A stretch of 16,798 nt of DNA from Lachnospiraceae bacterium (lineage in GTDB: Bacteria; Bacillota; Clostridia; Lachnospirales; Lachnospiraceae): contig SFDP01000048.1 of NCBI GenBank assembly GCA_004558185.1, forward strand, positions 1-16,798. The letters are read 5' to 3'. Below the pieces are notes generated by a model. That model did not search any database and was not told the origin of the DNA. It saw only the letters and a program-made list of their open reading frames with translations. The translations under genes and the position numbers were made by a program. Positions 1 to 5,413 of the stretch are shown one piece after another; positions within the stretch are counted from its first letter, which is position 1; each line of letters opens with the position of its first letter.

Positions 1-38
1 CATAAGCCTATTATGCAAGAAAAAGCAACAAAAAGAAA

Positions 39-69
39 CCCCTATCCCCTCAAGATTGAGGGGCAGGGG
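39..69. other. strong GC-rich stem-loop
   Basis: CCCCT (39-43) and CCCCTC (46-51) pair with GAGGGG (58-63) and AGGGG (65-69) around a six-base loop. On the + strand no T-run follows. On the minus strand the bases after the stem are T-rich, so it could stop minus-strand transcription, although no minus-strand gene lies to its right before the group that ends at 3309. It may also assist the + strand terminator that follows. Confidence 0.5.
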
Positions 70-74
70 AGTTG

Positions 75-95
75 AATAGGCGGAGCCTATTTTTT
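75..95 (+). terminator. intrinsic terminator of an upstream gene
   Basis: AATAGGC (75-81) and GCCTATT (85-91) form a seven-base-pair stem with a GGA loop, running into a T-run up to 95. It would end a + strand transcript that starts left of the window, isolating the thl promoter from it. Confidence 0.65.
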
Positions 96-129
96 AATAA
101 GGTTTATCAACTTTCTTCCACTTCCCTGT

Positions 130-199
130 AGACGGAAATAAAAACATTGAAAAAAGCATATCCCTATGATAGAATAATGTCACTGGGCAAGACGGAAAT
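130..199. repeat. 10-bp direct repeat around the thl promoter
   Basis: AGACGGAAAT occurs at 130-139 and again at 190-199, exactly 60 bases apart, one copy upstream of the -35 box and one just downstream of the likely transcription start of the thl operon. This placement would suit a regulator binding both sites, but no other evidence supports a function. Confidence 0.35.
147..175 (+). promoter_or_regulatory. sigma-A promoter of thl-crt-hbd
   Basis: TTGAAA (147-152), a 17-base spacer and TAGAAT (170-175) match the sigma-A consensus well. Transcription would start near 182 and give a leader of about 110 nt. That leader contains a small hairpin, GCGGAT (235-240) with ATCCGC (248-253), ahead of the ribosome binding site at 277-283. 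Confidence 0.65.
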
Positions 200-291
200 C
201 AGTACATAATAAACTATATAGAGCCCTGAAAAATGCGGATTTTCATCATCCGCGAGAAGGATAATTTCATTTACAGAAAGGAGTCATTAAA

Positions 292-1473
292 ATGGCAAAA
301 AAAGTAGTATTAGCAGGCGCTTGTCGTACTGCAATCGGTTCCATGGGGGGATCACTTTCCAACACACCCGCTGCTGAATTAGGTGCGGTTGTAATCAAAG
401 AGGCATTAAACAGAGCCGGTGTTAAGCCTGAGCAGGTTGATCAGGTATATATGGGCTGCGTTATCCAGGCAGGTCTGGGACAGAACGTTGCACGTCAGGC
501 ATCCATCAAAGCAGGCTTACCTATCGAAGTACCTGCTGTAACCATTAACGTGGTATGTGGTTCAGGTTTGAACTGTGTGAATATGGCAGCACAGATGATC
601 CAGGCTGGGGATGCGGATATCGTGGTTGCCGGTGGTATGGAGAATATGTCCATGGCGCCCTATGCAATGAAGCAGGCTCGTTTCGGTTATAGAATGAACA
701 ATGGTGTTCTGGTGGATACCATGGTGAATGATGCGTTGTGGGATGCATTTAATAACTATCATATGATCCAGACAGCAGATAATATTGCTGAACAGTGGGG
801 ACTGACCAGAGAAGAGCTGGATGAGTTTGCGGCAAAGAGCCAGCAGAAGGCTGTAGCAGCTCAGGAAAGAGGTGATTTCGAGGCTGAGATCGTTCCTGTA
901 ATGGTTAAGAAGAAAAAGGAAATGGTTGAATTTAAAGTGGATGAAGGCCCTCGTCCCGGTACCACTGCAGAAAGTCTTTCCAAGCTGCGTGCAATCAATC
1001 CTAATGGTGTGGTTACTGCAGGAAATGCTTCCAGCATCAATGACGGTGCGGCAGCGATCGTAGTTATGAGTGAGGAGAAAGCAAAAGAATTAGGTGTTAA
1101 GCCTATGGCTACCTTCGTAGCAGGTGCGCTGGGTGGTGTTGATCCTACCATTATGGGTATCGGACCCGTTGCTTCCACCAAGAAGGTTTTGGCAAAGACC
1201 GGCTGGAAGATTGAAGACTTTGATATTATTGAAGCAAATGAAGCCTTTGCTGCTCAGTCTGTGGCTGTTGGTAAGGATTTGGGTATTGATGTTGATAAAC
1301 AGCTTAACCCCAATGGTGGTGCTATCGCAATCGGACATCCCGTAGGTGCTTCCGGCTGTCGTATTCTGGTTACTCTGCTTCATGAAATGGAGAAGGCTGA
1401 TGCGAAGAAGGGACTTGCAACCTTATGTATCGGTGGCGGTATGGGTTGCTCTACTATCGTAGAAAGAGACTAA
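292..1473 (+). CDS. thl: acetyl-CoA C-acetyltransferase (thiolase)
   Basis: Condenses two acetyl-CoA to acetoacetyl-CoA, the first step of the cytoplasmic crotonyl-CoA/butyrate route. The 393-residue length is normal for a biosynthetic thiolase. Family motifs are intact: nucleophile Cys89 in VVCGSGLNCV, the NEAFA motif at about 315-320, His349 in GHPVGASG, and Cys379 in LCIGGGMG. The start follows AAAGGAG (277-283) at good spacing. It is first in an operon with crt (73-base gap) and hbd, which supply the next two steps in reverse order of action. The neighbours favour the acetoacetyl-CoA-forming role over a degradative 3-ketoacyl-CoA thiolase, although the fold alone does not exclude the latter. 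Confidence 0.95.
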   Translation: MAKKVVLAGACRTAIGSMGGSLSNTPAAELGAVVIKEALNRAGVKPEQVDQVYMGCVIQAGLGQNVARQASIKAGLPIEVPAVTINVVCGSGLNCVNMAAQMIQAGDADIVVAGGMENMSMAPYAMKQARFGYRMNNGVLVDTMVNDALWDAFNNYHMIQTADNIAEQWGLTREELDEFAAKSQQKAVAAQERGDFEAEIVPVMVKKKKEMVEFKVDEGPRPGTTAESLSKLRAINPNGVVTAGNASSINDGAAAIVVMSEEKAKELGVKPMATFVAGALGGVDPTIMGIGPVASTKKVLAKTGWKIEDFDIIEANEAFAAQSVAVGKDLGIDVDKQLNPNGGAIAIGHPVGASGCRILVTLLHEMEKADAKKGLATLCIGGGMGCSTIVERD

Positions 1474-1483
1474 TTCTAACGTT

Positions 1484-1507
1484 GATTCACTTTGCAGAAA
1501 GAGAATC
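1484..1507 (+). other. stem-loop in the thl-crt gap
   Basis: GATTC (1484-1488) and CTTT (1490-1493) pair with AAAG (1498-1501) and GAATC (1503-1507), with one A-A mismatch and a GCAG loop. No T-run follows, so it is more likely an mRNA processing or stability element that sets different thl and crt levels than a terminator. That role is inferred. Confidence 0.4.
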
Positions 1508-1546
1508 ACAAATGCGGCAATATCCAAGAAAAGGAGAGATACATAC

Positions 1547-2332
1547 ATGGAATTCATTTTATATGAAGTAAAAGGCGCTACCGGTATCATTACCATCAAC
1601 AGGGAAAAAGCCCTGAATGCGTTGAACTCTGCTGTTTTAGAGGAATTGGACAAAACTTTGGATGCAGTTAATCTGGAGGAGATCAGATGCTTGATTCTTA
1701 CCGGTGCAGGATCGAAATCCTTTGTGGCCGGTGCAGATATCGGGGAAATGAGCAATCTGACCAAAGCAGAAGGAGAAGCATTTGGAAAGAAAGGGAACGA
1801 TGTATTCCGTAAATTAGAGACCTTCCCTATTCCTGTTATTGCGGCTATTAATGGCTTTGCATTAGGCGGTGGCTGTGAAATTGCCATGAGCTGTGACATC
1901 AGAATCTGCTCTGATAACGCAGTATTCGGACAGCCTGAGGTGGGGCTGGGAATTACCCCCGGCTTTGGCGGAACCCAGAGACTTGCCCGTCTGGTTAGCC
2001 CTGGTATGGCAAAGCAGTTGATATATACCGCACGAAACATTAAGGCAGATGAAGCCTTTAGAATCGGTTTGGTGAATGCTGTATATACTCAGGAAGAGCT
2101 GTTGCCTGCAGCAGAGAAGATGGCAGCAGGTATTGCGAAGAATGCTCCTATTGCGGTTCGTAACTGCAAGAAGGCAATTAACGAGGGGCTGGATGTAGAT
2201 ATGGATCAGGCTATCGTGATTGAGGAGAAGCTGTTTGGTGACTGCTTCGAAACCGAAGATCAGAAATATGGAATGGCATTTTTCCTGGATAAAAACAAAG
2301 AAAAGGTAAAAGAACCCTTTAAAAACTGCTAA
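1547..2332 (+). CDS. crt: enoyl-CoA hydratase / 3-hydroxybutyryl-CoA dehydratase (crotonase)
   Basis: Dehydrates 3-hydroxybutyryl-CoA to crotonyl-CoA, the third chemical step of the pathway. The 261-residue length is typical of the short-chain crotonase family. The oxyanion-hole region AGADIGEM lies at 61-68. The catalytic glutamates are Glu111 in the ALGGGCEIAM stretch and Glu131 in FGQPEVGLG, both present as in active hydratases. Translation starts after AAAGGAGAG, 73 bases downstream of thl, and hbd follows after 36 bases with no terminator between. The pairing with thl and hbd points to the clostridial C4 pathway; a wider beta-oxidation role cannot be excluded from sequence. Confidence 0.94.
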   Translation: MEFILYEVKGATGIITINREKALNALNSAVLEELDKTLDAVNLEEIRCLILTGAGSKSFVAGADIGEMSNLTKAEGEAFGKKGNDVFRKLETFPIPVIAAINGFALGGGCEIAMSCDIRICSDNAVFGQPEVGLGITPGFGGTQRLARLVSPGMAKQLIYTARNIKADEAFRIGLVNAVYTQEELLPAAEKMAAGIAKNAPIAVRNCKKAINEGLDVDMDQAIVIEEKLFGDCFETEDQKYGMAFFLDKNKEKVKEPFKNC

Positions 2333-2368
2333 AGATACTCAATAAATAAAAAGACAGGAGGACTAATC

Positions 2369-3208
2369 ATGAAAGTAGGTATTATCGGAGCCGGAACCAT
2401 GGGAGCCGGAATTGCGCAGGCCTTTGCAGAAACAGAAGGCTATGAGGTTTATCTTTGCGACATTAACAACGAATTTGCGGCAAATGGCAAAGCAAGAATC
2501 GAAAAAGGCTTAAGCAAGCTGGTTGCCAAGGGAAAGGTAACTCAGGAATACGCTGATGGTATTGTAAATAAGATTACAACAGGTACAAAGGATATTTGTA
2601 AGGATGTTGATCTGGTTATTGAGGCTGCTTTGGAGGTTATGTCCGTTAAACAGCAGACCTTCAAAGAGTTACAGGATATCGTTCCTGCAACCTGTATTTT
2701 TGCAACCAATACCTCTTCCCTTTCCATCACCGAAATCGGTGCAGGTCTGGACAGACCCGTAATCGGTATGCACTTCTTCAATCCGGCAAACAGAATGAAG
2801 CTGGTTGAAGTAATTGCAGGATTGAATACACCTGTTGAGATGGTTGACAAAATCAAAGCTATTTCCGTTGAAATCGGTAAAGAGCCTGTACAGGTTGAAG
2901 AAGCTCCCGGCTTCGTGGTAAACAGAATTCTGATTCCTATGGTTAATGAGGCTGTGGGCATCTATGCAGAAGGAGTTGCTTCTGTAGAAGGTATCGATAC
3001 AGCAATGAAATTAGGTGCTAACCATCCTATGGGACCTTTGGCATTAGGTGACCTGATCGGTCTGGATATCGTTCTGGCAATTATGAACGTACTCTATGAT
3101 GAAACAGGCGATCCTAAATATCGCCCTCATCCCCTGTTAAAGAAGATGGTGCGTGGTAAGCAGTTGGGAATCAAGACCGGAAAAGGCTTCTACGATTACT
3201 CCAAATAA
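2369..3208 (+). CDS. hbd: 3-hydroxybutyryl-CoA dehydrogenase
   Basis: Reduces acetoacetyl-CoA to 3-hydroxybutyryl-CoA with NAD(P)H, the second step of the C4 pathway. The 279-residue, single-domain form is the usual clostridial Hbd size. The Rossmann dinucleotide motif GAGTMGAGIA is at 7-16. The catalytic region has Ser117 in NTSSLS, His135 in MHFFNPA with Asn138, and Glu147 in VEVIAG. The C-terminal helical dimerisation part contains NHPMGPLALGDLIGLD (219-234) and ends GKGFYDYSK. AGGAGG precedes the start. It is the last gene of the operon; a strong terminator follows within 80 bases, so butyryl-CoA dehydrogenase and its electron-transfer flavoprotein are not co-transcribed here. Confidence 0.95.
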   Translation: MKVGIIGAGTMGAGIAQAFAETEGYEVYLCDINNEFAANGKARIEKGLSKLVAKGKVTQEYADGIVNKITTGTKDICKDVDLVIEAALEVMSVKQQTFKELQDIVPATCIFATNTSSLSITEIGAGLDRPVIGMHFFNPANRMKLVEVIAGLNTPVEMVDKIKAISVEIGKEPVQVEEAPGFVVNRILIPMVNEAVGIYAEGVASVEGIDTAMKLGANHPMGPLALGDLIGLDIVLAIMNVLYDETGDPKYRPHPLLKKMVRGKQLGIKTGKGFYDYSK

Positions 3209-3251
3209 GGCTACACTTTCTTATTTGAGCAATAGAACAGAAAAGTAAGTG

Positions 3252-3288
3252 AAGGCAGCACATTGATGATTAATGTGCTGCCTTTTTT
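3252..3288 (+). terminator. intrinsic terminator of the thl operon
   Basis: A perfect 13-base-pair stem (3252-3264 with 3272-3284), a seven-base loop and a run of six T at 3283-3288. It separates hbd from the convergent minus-strand gene that ends at 3309. Confidence 0.9.
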
Positions 3289-3308
3289 GTAGTTGTGCTA
3301 TCCCCAAA

Positions 3309-4109
3309 TTAAATTCGATAATCAACACGTTGGATTGGCTGAGGTTCAGGACTAGATTGAAGGGTATTGTTCATTGCCTGCTTATATTGGAGTAAATCCA
3401 GATAGAACAACGTATAGGTCATATTCTGGTAAGGAACAACGAATAGGAGACCGATCCCAAGGCTTACTATTCCGGCAAGAAGCATGGGAATGAAGCTAAG
3501 ATACAGGTACAGAAGACGCAGTCTGTGTCCCTTCATTACCCGCCGACTTAATGCCAATATCTCCCGGATACTGCACTCAGGGAAATCCAAAAGCAGATAG
3601 AAGCATTGGGAATAGGTGCAGGACACCCATACAGAAATTGCGGTTCCCAGCAGCAAGGAAGCAAAGAAAGTAAAACGTAATGGGAATTGAATATCTGCAC
3701 CATAAGGCGTCAATAGCATAAATAGAAGAAAAATAGCCGGAGCCAAAGGGAGAGCAGAAAATAACCGAATAAAAAACTGAACCCCAATAGCTTTATCAGG
3801 GCAGGATCTGAATCCGGTAAAAATATCCGAAAGCTGATAAGGCTGCCCACAGGCGATATTAAGATAAAACGCATTTATTCCAACGATCAGTATACCATTG
3901 AATAGGCTAATGATTAAAGTAACAGCAAATTGAAGGAGAAGTCCCGCCACTGTACCAGGGTTGGAACCGGTTCCGGTCAGCAGGGTTATGGTAATAATAA
4001 TTAATTCTGTGGCCAAAAGAACAGCAATTGCATTTTTATACTTGCCCAAAAGCATACCTCGGGCATTCTGCTTTAATTGTGCGGAAGTCTGTGCTCTCAT
4101 CTCTCTCAT
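3309..4109 (-). CDS. DUF975-type multi-pass membrane protein
   Basis: A 266-residue integral membrane protein. The N-terminus (AQLKQNARGMLLGKYKNAI, 9-27) and the C-terminal region (IREILALSRRVMKGHR at 181-196, then a long hydrophobic stretch and PYQNMTYTLFYLDL at 226-239) resemble the DUF975 family, whose function is not known. Hydrophobic segments lie at about 27-46, 53-83, 110-134, 145-167 and 198-226, so five or six helices are likely. The start is uncertain: ATG at 4109 and at 4100 are both in frame and neither has a clear ribosome binding site. It is the last gene of a minus-strand group, 54 bases after the HExxH gene, with a hairpin in the gap. Confidence 0.75.
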   Translation of the reverse strand: MREMRAQTSAQLKQNARGMLLGKYKNAIAVLLATELIIITITLLTGTGSNPGTVAGLLLQFAVTLIISLFNGILIVGINAFYLNIACGQPYQLSDIFTGFRSCPDKAIGVQFFIRLFSALPLAPAIFLLFMLLTPYGADIQFPLRFTFFASLLLGTAISVWVSCTYSQCFYLLLDFPECSIREILALSRRVMKGHRLRLLYLYLSFIPMLLAGIVSLGIGLLFVVPYQNMTYTLFYLDLLQYKQAMNNTLQSSPEPQPIQRVDYRI

Positions 4110-4121
4110 CTATCATAGGCA

Positions 4122-4144
4122 GAAGCCGGCATAAAGCCGGCTTC
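4122..4144 (-). other. stem-loop between two minus-strand genes
   Basis: GAAGCCGGC (4122-4130) pairs perfectly with GCCGGCTTC (4136-4144) around a five-base loop. No T-run follows on the minus strand, so it may reduce or process the transcript entering the DUF975 gene without fully ending it. Confidence 0.5.
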
Positions 4145-4163
4145 CAGCCATCCCTTCATTGAG

Positions 4164-4628
4164 TTAGCAGGCAATGTTTACATTCATTCCTGCGTATTTA
4201 AGTGCATCTGCACTTTTTAAATCCTTCTGGTATGGATTATCTTCATTATAATACTTAATCTGGGTACTGGTTGTTCCGCCGGAAACATAGGAACGCCCAC
4301 ATTCCGGACAGATAGCAGTATGGATAGCTACACTGGCGGATAACACCTTTCCATTATTTTTGGAAGCCTTAGCGTAAGCATTGCTGACGTGCTCCTGTTC
4401 ATGGGCACGAACGGCAGAGGCGGCATTGCCCGGAGAAATTCGGGTGGGAGCCTTATAGGAAACATTTTCATCAGAGCCGTCCTGATATTTACGGTTCTTA
4501 CAGGTTTCGCATTCTGCCGGAGAGGATTTCCTTCCGGGAGCCTTCAGCGTGCTCTCGGAAGGGTTCTTGAGAACAGCAGAAGTCTGGGAATAGCCATTAT
4601 TGTTCGTATAACCAATTGGATTCATCAT
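4164..4628 (-). CDS. putative zinc metalloprotease-like protein with HExxH and two CxxC pairs
   Basis: A 154-residue cytoplasmic-looking protein without signal peptide or membrane segment. Key residues are CETC (Cys40, Cys43), the HEQEH zincin-type motif (His76, Glu77, His80) inside VRAHEQEHVSNAYAKA, CPEC (Cys107, Cys110) followed by GRSYVSGG, and a C-terminal Cys154. The HExxH helix followed by a YVSGG-like turn recalls the SprA-related putative metalloproteases, a match made from memory. The two CxxC pairs could hold a structural zinc, but metal binding and peptidase activity are inferred. The start follows AGGAGGAGG at six bases. It overlaps the upstream membrane-protein stop by ATGA, which indicates translational coupling. 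Confidence 0.7.
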   Translation of the reverse strand: MMNPIGYTNNNGYSQTSAVLKNPSESTLKAPGRKSSPAECETCKNRKYQDGSDENVSYKAPTRISPGNAASAVRAHEQEHVSNAYAKASKNNGKVLSASVAIHTAICPECGRSYVSGGTTSTQIKYYNEDNPYQKDLKSADALKYAGMNVNIAC

Positions 4629-5056
4629 AAGTCGCCTCCTCCTACACGGGGTATATCCGTGTTGTAAAAAATCGGATCAAGACCTTCATCATCAGGCTGA
4701 CCGTAAAGTTGTTCATAGGTTTCCTTGTACCATGTGTTGAACTGCTGTCGATATTCGGGAATAAAAAACACACTGTAAATGCTGACTGCCAGCATAAAAA
4801 TAACCATTGTAATGCTGATGGAGCCGGTAATCATACCGGCTACGGCAGGATTACTCATAAAAGCTGAGCTGCCCTTTGATAATACGGCCAGAATAATGGC
4901 CAGCCCTCCAAAGATCAAAGCAAAAAAAAGAATATTCATAAAAATACATAAAAGAGAAATAATTCCCAGAAACCTGGCGATAACAGCAAACTGATTCGGG
5001 ATGGCAGTTCTTCCCGGCAGATTAACATTAATCTCTTCAAGGTTGGTATTGTTCAT
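4625..5056 (-). CDS. small membrane protein with two hydrophobic regions
   Basis: With the ATG at 5056 it has 143 residues: a polar N-terminus rich in Asn (1-21), a hydrophobic region at about 26-60 that may hold two helices and ends in LSKGSS, a second at about 70-98, and a soluble acidic C-terminal tail. The layout resembles the DUF4190-like small membrane proteins common in Lachnospiraceae, but I do not recognise a specific function. The start at 5056 has AAGGA ten bases upstream. An in-frame ATG at 5113 with AAAGG upstream would add 19 residues and remains possible, because the promoter places the transcript start just before it. It heads the minus-strand group and overlaps the next gene by four bases. 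Confidence 0.65.
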   Translation of the reverse strand: MNNTNLEEINVNLPGRTAIPNQFAVIARFLGIISLLCIFMNILFFALIFGGLAIILAVLSKGSSAFMSNPAVAGMITGSISITMVIFMLAVSIYSVFFIPEYRQQFNTWYKETYEQLYGQPDDEGLDPIFYNTDIPRVGGGDL

Positions 5057-5133
5057 CAGAGGTACTTCCTTATCTAATCCGATGCCGGTGCAGTAATTCC
5101 TAAACAATGGCATCAGATACCTTTATTTATTTC

Positions 5134-5162
5134 AGTATAGCACGTATTCATCACAAGTACAA
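5134..5162 (-). promoter_or_regulatory. extended -10 promoter of the minus-strand three-gene group
   Basis: Read on the minus strand, TATACT (5139-5134) is preceded by TGC, an extended -10. A weak -35, TTGTAC (5162-5157), lies 17 bases upstream. Transcription would start near 5127. Confidence 0.5.
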
Positions 5163-5196
5163 ATAAAAAAGGAAAAAAGTTGGGGAGGAAAGGATA

Positions 5197-5225
5197 TTGA
5201 AATTTTGTTCTTAAATAGGTAAAAT
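5197..5225 (+). promoter_or_regulatory. sigma-A promoter of tex, -10 box at the edge of a mobile element
   Basis: TTGAAA (5197-5202), a 17-base spacer and TAAAAT (5220-5225). The -10 box lies in the left copy of the 8-bp target duplication and the mobile element begins at the next base. A transcript from here would start near 5232, inside the element, giving tex a leader of about 180 nt. The right copy of TAAAAT (5372-5377) has no matching -35 at 16-18 bases. Confidence 0.6.
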
Positions 5226-5377
5226 GTAACTATTTAGAGCCATGCAAATTTACATTCTGTGAATATTTACTTTCAAACAGAATTGTAAATTTATATGGCG
5301 AAGTAACCACATGAGCAAAAGGAAAGAGGTGTAACAGCGATTTTGCGAATGGAGTTCTTAAATAGTTACGGTAAAAT
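5218..5377. repeat. 8-bp target site duplication flanking the element
   Basis: GGTAAAAT occurs at 5218-5225 and at 5370-5377, abutting both ends of the 144-bp element. A perfect 8-bp duplication at precisely these edges fixes the boundaries and shows insertion by transposition. Confidence 0.8.
5226..5369 (-). mobile_element. miniature inverted-repeat element, copy 1 (IS66-like ends)
   Basis: A 144-bp element with perfect 11-bp terminal inverted repeats: GTAACTATTTA at 5226-5236 and its complement at 5359-5369. It encodes no transposase. Ends starting GTAA together with an 8-bp target duplication are hallmarks of the IS66 family, so a non-autonomous IS66 derivative mobilised in trans is likely; this is inference. 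Inside, 5246-5260 pairs with 5277-5292 (15 base pairs with one bulge). The reverse complement matches copy 2 (11498-11640) at about 87% by hand alignment. A reading frame on the minus strand is open across it, but that frame is probably incidental. It sits between the tex promoter and the tex start codon. Confidence 0.8.
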
Positions 5378-5413
5378 GAAAAACGCTGCAGAAGTGGCAG
5401 AATGTGAGGAAGC

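Noticed and set aside
5114..5413. CRISPR-like or tandem repeat array suggested by repeated TTCTTAAATAG and GGTAAAAT
   Set aside because: Only two copies of each occur and they mark the ends and target duplication of one inserted element; there are no regular repeats or spacers.
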